Shown: positions 1 to 5,149 of the stretch, one piece after another | How the letters are laid out: each line of letters opens with the position of its first letter | Position numbering within the stretch: position 1 is the stretch's first letter | Origin: an uncultured Paracoccaceae bacterium | GTDB lineage: Bacteria; Pseudomonadota; Alphaproteobacteria; Rhodobacterales; Rhodobacteraceae | Direction: 5' to 3' | Assembly: GCA_937916485.1 (NCBI GenBank) | Contig: CALFSV010000189.1 | Location: 1-5,149, forward strand | DNA length: 5,149 bases | The notes under the pieces: generated by a model | Told to the model about the DNA's origin: nothing | The model's database searches: none | The model's input: the letters and a program-made list of their open reading frames with translations, nothing else | Position numbers and translations under genes: made by a program

Positions 1-31
1 TAGATTTGTGTGATCGTGGTACTTTGAGACC

Positions 32-50
32 TGTTAGACTTTGTCTGACA
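32..50. repeat. Short inverted repeat (8-bp arms, 3-nt loop)
   Basis: TGTTAGAC at 32-39 and GTCTGACA at 43-50 pair across a TTT loop, with one G-T wobble. There is no T-run on either side, so it does not look like an intrinsic terminator. It lies at the left edge of the recognisable GcvT-like remnant. It could be a binding site or chance; nothing else supports a function. Confidence 0.3.
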
Positions 51-208
51 ACACCGGCGAGATGACCGCCTGTGTTTGACCGCCGCGTCTGCGCCAAAAC
101 ATTGGATTTGCGCTGATCAGCCGTGACATCGGGGTTGGTCAATCGGTCGAGTTCATGCGTCCTAAGGGACCGACTCGAGAAGAGGTTGTCGATCTTCCGT
201 TTCTTTGA
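38..208 (+). pseudogene. Remnant of a GcvT-family (aminomethyltransferase-like) C-terminal domain
   Basis: Reading the frame that ends at the TGA at 206-208 gives a stretch resembling the GCV_T_C barrel that closes glycine-cleavage T-proteins and folate-dependent demethylases. It reads GEMTACV, then a TGA at 77-79, then PPRLRQNIGFALISRDIGVG, and ends in VVDLPFL. Family members typically have a G-x-V-T-S-x-x-W/Y-S-P-R-L-x-x-N-I-G/A motif here and often end in LPF plus one residue. The internal TGA falls where the family usually has an aromatic residue (TGG to TGA would explain it). A second in-frame TAG lies at 35-37, and a frameshift further left is possible because frame 3 is open over 3-62. 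The remnant ends 10 bp before the stop of the convergent FAH-family gene. Only about 56 codons are visible, so the family call rests on remembered motifs. A sequencing error at 77-79 is an alternative to real decay. Confidence 0.45.
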
Positions 209-218
209 CGGGCTTGTT

Positions 219-1064
219 CTATGAGACAGCGTTCGACAGTGTCCCGATCCCTTGAATGCTTATCGTAAGGACGTCATGTGCTCTCAAATACCTCTTGGGA
301 ACCCGACTGCCGCCGGTACCATCCGGCGATCCTGTGGCGATCACATCGCCCGGATACAAAGTAAACAATGATGAGGCATAGGCGATCTGTTCGGGCAGTG
401 AGAAAATCATCTCTTGCCCATATGCAGATTGCAACGTTTCCCCGTTCAAGGTGACAGTGAGGTGCAAATCCTCGACAGGCGGCAGGTCATCAGCAGTTGC
501 GATCCACGGCCCCCATGACCCTGAGTTTGCAAAATTCTTGCCTGCATAGATCGAGTGTTTCTGCCACTCGCGCACTGAACCATCGTTGAAAGGGGCATAG
601 CCCAGCACATGATCCATCGCCTGAACTGGCGTCACATGACGAGCGGTTTTCCCGATCACAACCGCAATTTCGCCCTCATAGTCAAAGCTGTCGGCCGGTG
701 TGCCGCGCGGTACCTCCAGAGTGGCACCATGCCCGACAAGTGTCTCGCTTTCCTTGCCAAACAGGATGATGTGTTCAGGGCTGGGCGGGGCCACGCCATC
801 AACGGGGTAGGGCTTGGGATAGTTCATACCAACACAGATAATCTTGCGCGGGTTTGGAATGGGCGGCTGGAATGTGATCTCGGCGATGGGGATTGTTGCG
901 GACAGATTCACGGAGCCTTTCAACGCTTCAGATTTTTCAGCATCCAGCAGGTCGCGCAAGGTAGGGTATTGCGCAATGAGGCCGGGGCTTGCCGGAGCAA
1001 CGGTTTCACCGTTGAACACACCATAGAGCGCTTGGTCTCGATGTAGAAAGGATCCGATGTTCAT
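219..1064 (-). CDS. Fumarylacetoacetate hydrolase (FAH) family protein
   Basis: This 281-residue cytosolic protein has the usual length for the FAH superfamily, whose members hydrolyse acylpyruvates or decarboxylate, isomerise or hydrate 2-keto acids using a divalent metal. Residues 1-70 form the variable N-terminal domain. The catalytic fold begins at IICVGMNY (75-82) and continues through LFGKE (101-105). The metal ligands are expected at E130 and E132 in DYEGEI and at D161 in FNDGS. K176 in AGKNF and the TGSPDGTG loop (244-251) match other conserved positions. The C-terminus ends normally with GIGTLSNAVS. The ATG overlaps the TGA of the upstream dehydrogenase gene by 4 nt, so translation is probably coupled; only a weak GAGAAG Shine-Dalgarno precedes it. 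It is the last gene of the operon. The loop after GMNY reads PKPYPVDG, which differs from the NYxxHxxE form of classical acylpyruvases, so the exact reaction cannot be named. The family call is secure; the substrate is unknown. Confidence 0.93.
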   Translation of the reverse strand: MNIGSFLHRDQALYGVFNGETVAPASPGLIAQYPTLRDLLDAEKSEALKGSVNLSATIPIAEITFQPPIPNPRKIICVGMNYPKPYPVDGVAPPSPEHIILFGKESETLVGHGATLEVPRGTPADSFDYEGEIAVVIGKTARHVTPVQAMDHVLGYAPFNDGSVREWQKHSIYAGKNFANSGSWGPWIATADDLPPVEDLHLTVTLNGETLQSAYGQEMIFSLPEQIAYASSLFTLYPGDVIATGSPDGTGGSRVPKRYLRAHDVLTISIQGIGTLSNAVS

Positions 1065-1996
1065 AGGGTTTTCTTCTCAAATGCGGCTTCGCGTTGGCGC
1101 AGAATGGCGGTGAGCGTGTTATTGTACGGGGTGGAGATGGCCAATTCCCGGCCCATGATCGGCACGATCCCGTTGATTGCATCCAGTTCAGAGACGCGTC
1201 CTGCCATGTGATCCAGCAACATGGAAGGGCGTGCTTTTGGCATACCTGCGCCGAAGGCCGTGACATAGGCGACTGGATCATCAAATGATAATGGCACTCC
1301 TTTGGCCTGCGCAATCGTATAGGCCTCGAGCATCGCACCAATGGCAATCTGCCATTGGTCGGGATGATCCATCAACTCGCCGACCTTGACGTTGAAGGTT
1401 GTGCAGGGTGCGCTGAAGGTCACGTTGCACAGAAACTTTTCCCAGATCAACTGGGTAATGTTTTCGAACGCCTTGGCGTTGAAACCTGCCCCCTGCCAGA
1501 CAGCCTCGACGCGCTTCAATCGATCCGTGACACCGCCGCCCATCTCTCCTATGCGGATCAGATTCATGCTGTTATGATGGGTGTGGCCGGGGCCTTTCAT
1601 GGAAGCGCCAAAACCGTCAGCAACCCCCAAAAGGACATTGTCTGTGGGCATGTGTTGCGCGATACGTTCGCCCGCGCCAAGTCCGTTCTGGATCGTCAAA
1701 ACCATCGCATCGAGGCCGATAACCGCAGCGGCTGCGTGCGCAGCCGAACCCACTCCCGAGGCTTTGGTGGCAAGGATACACAGGTCACAGGTCCCTACAT
1801 CCGCGATTTGGGTGGTTGCGCGCACCGATGTGACTGTCCGATCGCCACTGGGCCCTTCAACGCGCAGACCCTTCGCATTGATTACATCGACATGCGCACC
1901 CCATGTGTCGACGGCCCAGACTTCGTGCCCCGCGTCCGCCAGCAAGGCCGCATAGATGGAACCCATGGCACCTGCGCCGATCACTGCGATTTTCAT
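1061..1996 (-). CDS. Ketopantoate reductase family (ApbA/PanE) dehydrogenase
   Basis: This 311-residue protein has the two-domain architecture of 2-dehydropantoate 2-reductases, NAD(P)H enzymes that interconvert a 2-keto acid and a 2-hydroxy acid. The Rossmann motif GAGAMG is at residues 7-12. The family lysine is at K78 in ATKAS and the QNG motif at 103-105. The C-terminal helical domain carries the catalytic lysine K187 in WEKFLCNV and the S258/E270 pair (PSML and SELDA), spaced as in the E. coli enzyme. All key residues are therefore present. The ATG overlaps the MttB-family stop by 4 nt, with a modest AAGGA about 10 nt upstream inside the preceding gene, and the stop overlaps the FAH-family start by 4 nt. 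Its place in a LysR-controlled operon between a methyltransferase and a keto-acid enzyme argues for a catabolic hydroxy/keto-acid dehydrogenase rather than housekeeping pantothenate synthesis, so panE is not assigned. A biosynthetic role cannot be excluded. Confidence 0.92.
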   Translation of the reverse strand: MKIAVIGAGAMGSIYAALLADAGHEVWAVDTWGAHVDVINAKGLRVEGPSGDRTVTSVRATTQIADVGTCDLCILATKASGVGSAAHAAAAVIGLDAMVLTIQNGLGAGERIAQHMPTDNVLLGVADGFGASMKGPGHTHHNSMNLIRIGEMGGGVTDRLKRVEAVWQGAGFNAKAFENITQLIWEKFLCNVTFSAPCTTFNVKVGELMDHPDQWQIAIGAMLEAYTIAQAKGVPLSFDDPVAYVTAFGAGMPKARPSMLLDHMAGRVSELDAINGIVPIMGRELAISTPYNNTLTAILRQREAAFEKKTL

Positions 1997-3543
1997 GGAG
2001 CTGTCATCCTTGTGGCAGGCAGGCGGATATCGAAACGCGCCCGCAAGTCTTGTTCAATTTCTGCACTTATATGCCGTGGAAAGTGGCGGGCAAGCGTGTC
2101 TGTCACAGTCTTGCGCGCTGAGGTGTTGATGTTTGGCGCCCCACTGGCAAGCCATGCCTCGGGAGCCTGCCGGTCGGCATGGCTGGGGTATACAAAATCT
2201 GATTTCATGCGCGCATACGTGTCGGCGTGGCCAAGAAAATGGCCCTCAGCGTGGACAATCTGGGCGATCGTTTCCGTCGATAAGGTTGTTTTGCTCACTT
2301 CGATGGAACCCGCAGCTTGCAAGATCGCGCCTAGCATATCGTTGTCGATGACGTAAGCCTCCAAAGAGGTGGCCATCAGGCCGGCCTGCGTGCCGGCGGC
2401 CTGAGTGATCAGGTTGGCCCCGGCTTGGGCGGCAAGTGTTACCGACAAGGCCTTTTCAAACCCCGATTGCGCGTCCGGCAGCTTGCTGTCTGTCGCGCCT
2501 GCAATTGTTGAATTGGGCAGATCATAGAAGCGAGCAATTTGGGTGGCCGCTGCAGTCAGGATCGCTTGCTCGCCGCTGCCACCCGCCATGCCGCCTGATC
2601 GCAGGTCCGTCACCATTGGGCGCGCACCATAGATCGCGCGCACGTCTGGGTCGAGGGTCCAGGCAAACAGCATACCAGCCAAAGTTTCTGCATTGGTCTG
2701 CGCCAGACAGCCTGCAATGGTGACAGGACTGGACGCACCCATCTGCCCGAAGGTGTTCACCATCACTGGAATTCCTGACTGCACAGCGGCGGCCATGACC
2801 TCGCAGGCGTCGGCGTCAAAGCGCAGTGGCGGGACAGCGTGGTTGATATTGAGGGACAGGAACGGCTTTTCGCGGAATGCCTGTTCTGACCCGGCAATCG
2901 CATAGCACATTTGCGCGATGTCGCTGACGTGCGCCGGGTGGCTGGCGCTGACCATCACGTGTTTTGACGTTCCCGCCAAAGATGCGAAGGCGGTGTTTAC
3001 GTCCAGCGCATGTGTGGTCAGCATATCGCCTGCAATCATCGAGCGCGAGAAAAATTGCACGTGTTCAAGCTTGTCCACAAGCCGCGCAGCGTCATAAAGA
3101 TCGGCCAGCGTTGCGGCGCGGTAGGTGCCGTCCGACATGTCCACGATACTGGGTGAGGCCCCGCCAGAGCCCGCATGAACCTTTGCCCCGGTAAGGTCCA
3201 GATCCTGACTTTCTGCCCTGCCAAAAAGCTGAAACCCACGGCGAAATCCCTCAAGCGCTTGGGTGACAAGCACACGTGGAAACAGCAACCGACCGTCCGA
3301 GGTCAGCCTGCCACCGCGTGCTGTGACGGCATCAACCACAACCTGTGGTGCCTCGCTCATTCCGACCCGATCAAGGATGTCGAGTGAGGCTGCATGAATG
3401 CGCGCAAGTCCCTCATCGTCCAGCGGATTGAGGCGACCGGCAATTGGTGCTGCGCGGGGTGCGCCCTGCGTGGCTTGCGGGTCCCCGGATTTACGCCGAC
3501 CTCCGGTGCGTCTGCGCGGTACAATGTCAGATGTGTGATCCAT
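1993..3543 (-). CDS. MttB-family (trimethylamine methyltransferase superfamily) protein, non-pyrrolysine
   Basis: This 516-residue protein belongs to the MttB/COG5598 superfamily, whose characterised members transfer a methyl group from trimethylamine or glycine betaine to a cobalt-corrinoid protein. An Arg-rich N-terminus (RRRTGGRRKSG, 10-20) is followed by LNPLDDEGLARIHAASLDIL (38-57), the usual family opening, and then a TIM-barrel body. Family-like segments include KVHAGSGGASPSIVDM (121-136), GATDSKLPDAQSGFEKAL (349-366), AGANLITQAAG (374-384) and VIDNDM (398-403). The frame has no internal amber codon, so it is a pyrrolysine-free homolog like the glycine betaine enzyme MtgB. The ATG at 3543 was preferred to an ATG at 3618: the extra 25 residues would be translated from the divergent regulatory region, lack a ribosome site and look non-conserved. 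It is the first gene of the operon, and its TGA overlaps the dehydrogenase ATG. The substrate is unknown; a betaine or other methylated amine is the best guess. No corrinoid partner is encoded in the window. Confidence 0.92.
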   Translation of the reverse strand: MDHTSDIVPRRRTGGRRKSGDPQATQGAPRAAPIAGRLNPLDDEGLARIHAASLDILDRVGMSEAPQVVVDAVTARGGRLTSDGRLLFPRVLVTQALEGFRRGFQLFGRAESQDLDLTGAKVHAGSGGASPSIVDMSDGTYRAATLADLYDAARLVDKLEHVQFFSRSMIAGDMLTTHALDVNTAFASLAGTSKHVMVSASHPAHVSDIAQMCYAIAGSEQAFREKPFLSLNINHAVPPLRFDADACEVMAAAVQSGIPVMVNTFGQMGASSPVTIAGCLAQTNAETLAGMLFAWTLDPDVRAIYGARPMVTDLRSGGMAGGSGEQAILTAAATQIARFYDLPNSTIAGATDSKLPDAQSGFEKALSVTLAAQAGANLITQAAGTQAGLMATSLEAYVIDNDMLGAILQAAGSIEVSKTTLSTETIAQIVHAEGHFLGHADTYARMKSDFVYPSHADRQAPEAWLASGAPNINTSARKTVTDTLARHFPRHISAEIEQDLRARFDIRLPATRMTAP

Positions 3544-3586
3544 GGAACCTGTGTGTTTGTGACCTCTGCACTCTCGCTGTCGCAAG

Positions 3587-3600
3587 GTTTGTCGACAAAC
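3587..3600. promoter_or_regulatory. Perfect 14-bp palindrome, candidate LysR operator
   Basis: GTTTGTCGACAAAC is identical to its own reverse complement. It lies near the middle of the divergent intergenic region, 43 bp from the operon start codon and 54 bp from the regulator start codon, just upstream of the regulator's candidate -35 box. Perfect dyads in this position commonly serve as the recognition site of the divergent regulator. It does not fit the generic T-N11-A rule cleanly, so assigning it to this regulator is an inference. Confidence 0.5.
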
Positions 3601-3603
3601 AAC

Positions 3604-3631
3604 TTGTCTGGCGACCATAAATAAAGATAAC
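3604..3631 (+). promoter_or_regulatory. Candidate sigma-70 promoter for the LysR regulator
   Basis: TTGTCT at 3604-3609 matches the -35 consensus at four of six positions. GATAAC at 3626-3631 matches the -10 consensus at four of six, with a 16-bp spacer. Transcription would begin near 3638, leaving a short leader before the ATG at 3655. The palindrome at 3587-3600 abuts the -35 box, which would suit autoregulation. Confidence 0.35.
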
Positions 3632-3640
3632 TACGGTTAT

Positions 3641-3647
3641 AGGACGG
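3641..3647 (+). promoter_or_regulatory. Ribosome binding site of the LysR regulator
   Basis: AGGACGG lies 7 nt before the ATG at 3655 and is a good Shine-Dalgarno match, which supports that start codon. Confidence 0.55.
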
Positions 3648-3654
3648 GTTACAT

Positions 3655-4545
3655 ATGCGACGCACGCCAAGGAAATTGCCACTGACAGCCTTGCGTACCT
3701 TCGAGGTTGCAGCGAGGCGGCTCAGCTTCAAGGACGCCGCTGATGAGCTTTGCGTCAGTGCGACAACCGTGAGCAATCAAATCCGCGAGTTGGAGCGAGA
3801 TTGGCGCTGCAAGCTGTTCATCCGCAAGACGCGGGCCGTTGTACTGACCGACGAGGGGCGATCCTTGAGCCGCGTTTTGACCAAAGCGTTTGATGATATC
3901 AGGGCTGAGGTCGAAGTGTACGGCCAAAGCACTCGCAAGACAGTGACCCTTGCTGTCGGGCCAATTTTCGGCACCCGTTGGCTGGTGCCGCGCCTTGCGC
4001 AATTTCGCAGCGATCTGCCCAACATCGAACTGATCTTGCATGAAAGCCCGCGCATCACCGATGCCGTCATGATGGGGACGCATCTGGCGGTAGATTGGGG
4101 TGAAGGAAGCTGGTCAGGTCTACAAAACTACCACCTGATGGACATCACTTATGCGCCTGTTCTGAGCAAAGCGTTGATGGCCGAACGGGGCGGTTTGAAA
4201 AGCCCTAAAAACTTGGCGCGCTACACGATCATTCACCAACGCGACCGGTCCGAATGGGCGGCATGGCTTACCCTAGCGGGTTGCGCAGGTCTGACGCTGA
4301 AAGAGGAAATCACCATTACGGATACAAATACGGTGATGCATGCCGCGCTTGAAGGGCAAGGGGTGTCCTTGGGGATATTTCCCTTTGTTGATCAGGAGTT
4401 GAAAGCTGGCAAACTGGTCAAACCCTTTGACATTGAGTTGAAACCGACACGGTCCTTTTATTTGCTTGCTAAACCCAGCAGTGAGCGCACGCCAGAAGTC
4501 GCGTCGGTCATACGCTGGCTTCTGGACCAGGCCGGGGCGTCATAA
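3655..4545 (+). CDS. LysR-family transcriptional regulator (GcvA-like)
   Basis: This 296-residue protein has normal LysR length. The N-terminal winged helix-turn-helix occupies residues 9-67: LPLTALRTFEVAARRLSF, then DAADELCVSATTVSNQIREL (28-47) spanning the HTH and LTDEG (64-68) at the wing. The linker helix runs to about 90. The two-lobed effector domain (about 95-294) starts with VTLAVGPIFGTRWLVPRLAQ and has MHAALEGQGVSLGIFPFV (228-245), the usual segment near the second lobe. The opening and the GTRWLVPRL segment resemble GcvA-type regulators. It is divergent from the MttB-family operon and is most simply read as its ligand-responsive regulator, probably controlling its own transcription from the shared intergenic region. 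The inducer is unknown. The DNA-binding loop has VSATTVSNQIR where GcvA proteins usually have VTQxAVSxQIR, so the target site may differ. Its last 6 nt overlap the 3' end of the convergent S51-like gene. Confidence 0.95.
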   Translation: MRRTPRKLPLTALRTFEVAARRLSFKDAADELCVSATTVSNQIRELERDWRCKLFIRKTRAVVLTDEGRSLSRVLTKAFDDIRAEVEVYGQSTRKTVTLAVGPIFGTRWLVPRLAQFRSDLPNIELILHESPRITDAVMMGTHLAVDWGEGSWSGLQNYHLMDITYAPVLSKALMAERGGLKSPKNLARYTIIHQRDRSEWAAWLTLAGCAGLTLKEEITITDTNTVMHAALEGQGVSLGIFPFVDQELKAGKLVKPFDIELKPTRSFYLLAKPSSERTPEVASVIRWLLDQAGAS

Positions 4546-5019
4546 GGAAAGACGGGTCTGTGTGACCGTGGCATCGGCTGCACGTTTTATATGATAGGCT
4601 GACGCATCAGGCTCTGCACTGCATAGGTCTACCGGACCGGATGCGTCAAAAACCACTGCGACTCCGTCGTCGATTGCAACCGTGTCAGGCATGGTGCGCC
4701 CCGCAACCGCGCGGAGTAGCGCCGGTTGTCTGTCTGTTTCCGTTGAATAGTGCGGGCAGGCGCCGCCCTTGATCAGCCCCAAGCCTTTCAGCGGGCGCAT
4801 GGGGCCACTGCCGGAGTGAAACAAGAAGCGGTCGAACCAGCAGACGGCGCCTGCACTTACTCCGGCCACGGGAAGCCCGCGCCGCGCCGCATCACACAAG
4901 ACGCGGTCGCACTCGTTGCTACGCCAGAGGGCAACCATTTTTTCGGTATCGCCGCCGCCCACATAAATCATGTCGAGTGCGTTCAGTTTGTCCGCCCGCA
5001 CCTGGGAGGCTCTCGTCAC
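4540..5019 (-). pseudogene. Peptidase S51 (dipeptidase E-like) gene, 5'-truncated
   Basis: The readable protein (159 residues from a GTG) matches the middle and end of S51-family serine peptidases, cytosolic enzymes of about 220-240 residues with a class I amidotransferase-like fold that cleave Asp-containing dipeptides. Visible motifs are DMIYVGGGDT (16-25), the nucleophile elbow GVSAGAVCWF with Ser55, GLGLIKGG then CPHY with His90, and AIDDGVAVVF. About 70-80 N-terminal residues, including the first beta strands, are missing. The GTG has no Shine-Dalgarno, and an in-frame TGA (5023-5025) lies two codons upstream. Beyond that stop the frame reads MRHQLHY, which could continue the family sequence, but further upstream nothing S51-like is seen. 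By ungapped comparison with remembered relatives, the acid expected before a serine after the WF motif is His68. Together these favour a decaying gene. The alternative is a short protein without the N-terminal region. The fold call is firm; functionality is doubtful. Confidence 0.7.
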
Positions 5020-5124
5020 GAATCAATAGTGCAATTGGTGGCGCATGTTGCGCGGGGCGGCAGTAACTTTACACAACCGAGACTTAGGTGTATTGATTTT
5101 TCGACTGAATAAGTGAGGTGGCTG
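5020..5124. other. Intergenic stretch upstream of a plus-strand start, with weak promoter-like elements
   Basis: This stretch holds the missing upstream portion of the S51-like frame, without recognisable family sequence, and the leader of the gene starting at 5125. TTTACA (5068-5073) and TATTGA (5091-5096), 17 bp apart, form a weak plus-strand promoter candidate. The -10 element matches at only three of six positions. No RNA gene or strong hairpin is apparent. Confidence 0.25.
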
Positions 5125-5149
5125 ATGGATTTGCCAACATTGTTCGAAG
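5125..5149 (+). CDS. Start of an unidentified plus-strand gene, cut by the window edge
   Basis: An ATG at 5125 is preceded by GAGGTG at 5115-5120, a good Shine-Dalgarno match 4 nt upstream, and opens a frame reading MDLPTLFE to the end of the window. Eight residues are too few to identify a family. The gene would be divergent from the broken S51-like gene. The call depends only on the ribosome site and start codon. Confidence 0.4.

Larger units (their letters stand above)
3544..3654. promoter_or_regulatory. Divergent intergenic regulatory region (MttB operon / LysR regulator)
   Basis: These 111 bp separate the start codons of the minus-strand operon and the plus-strand regulator. A LysR-type regulator divergent from the genes it controls normally binds in such a region, autorepressing itself and activating the operon with a ligand. 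The half nearest the regulator is AT-rich, in contrast to its surroundings. No convincing -35/-10 pair is visible for the operon direction, as expected for an activator-dependent promoter. The role is inferred from layout. Confidence 0.7.

Noticed and set aside
171..197. A possible terminator hairpin between the GcvT-like remnant and the FAH-family gene (GAAGA/TCTTC, CGAC/GTCG).
   Set aside because: The arms are only 4-5 bp with large loops, there is no T-run, and the stretch lies inside the readable remnant.
1061..1996. Assigning panE (pantothenate biosynthesis) to the dehydrogenase.
   Set aside because: Catalytic residues fit the family, but the operon context is catabolic and the family includes many paralogs with other substrates.
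1355..2356. A 333-codon plus-strand open frame across the dehydrogenase and methyltransferase genes.
   Set aside because: It is antisense to two confidently identified genes, its protein shows no recognisable motif and it is rich in Cys, His and Arg as antisense frames in GC-rich DNA often are.
1993..3543. A genuine pyrrolysine-containing MttB.
   Set aside because: There is no in-frame TAG anywhere in the gene.
3544..3618. A 25-residue N-terminal extension of the MttB-family protein starting at an ATG at 3618.
   Set aside because: No Shine-Dalgarno precedes it, it would be translated through the palindrome and promoter region, and the residues are unlike the family N-terminus.
3649..4083. 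A minus-strand open frame inside the LysR gene.
   Set aside because: It lies opposite the well-supported HTH and effector domain and has no family features.
4750..5112. A plus-strand open frame opposite the S51-like gene.
   Set aside because: It covers the conserved S51 motifs on the other strand and has no motif of its own.

Overview
The window looks like a chromosomal fragment from an alphaproteobacterium, most plausibly a Rhodobacteraceae (Roseobacter-type) organism. This rests on the moderately high GC, the tight ATGA gene overlaps, a non-pyrrolysine MttB-family methyltransferase with an Arg-rich N-terminus, and a GcvA-like LysR regulator. It is an inference from style and gene content. 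No rRNA, tRNA, CRISPR array or insertion sequence is visible.

Layout. At 1-208 a plus-strand remnant resembles the C-terminal end of a GcvT-type (folate-dependent aminomethyltransferase/demethylase) protein, broken by in-frame stops. From 3543 down to 219 a three-gene minus-strand operon runs in the order MttB-family methyltransferase, ketopantoate-reductase-like dehydrogenase, fumarylacetoacetate-hydrolase-family protein. Both junctions are 4-nt ATGA overlaps. A 111-bp divergent intergenic region (3544-3654) carries a perfect 14-bp palindrome and a plausible promoter for the plus-strand LysR-type regulator at 3655-4545. The regulator gene overlaps tail to tail with a minus-strand peptidase S51-like gene (4540-5019) that has lost its N-terminal third. 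At the right edge a new plus-strand gene seems to begin at 5125, behind a good Shine-Dalgarno sequence.

How the genes may work together. The regulator/operon arrangement is the classical LysR layout, so the three enzymes probably form one inducible catabolic pathway. A reasonable model, not proven by the sequence, is that the MttB homolog removes a methyl group from a quaternary or tertiary amine (betaine-like) substrate, the dehydrogenase oxidises or reduces a hydroxy/keto-acid intermediate, and the FAH-family enzyme cleaves or isomerises the resulting keto acid. No corrinoid protein or methyl-corrinoid:folate methyltransferase is encoded here. The operon sits between two decayed genes, which suggests a region under rearrangement.
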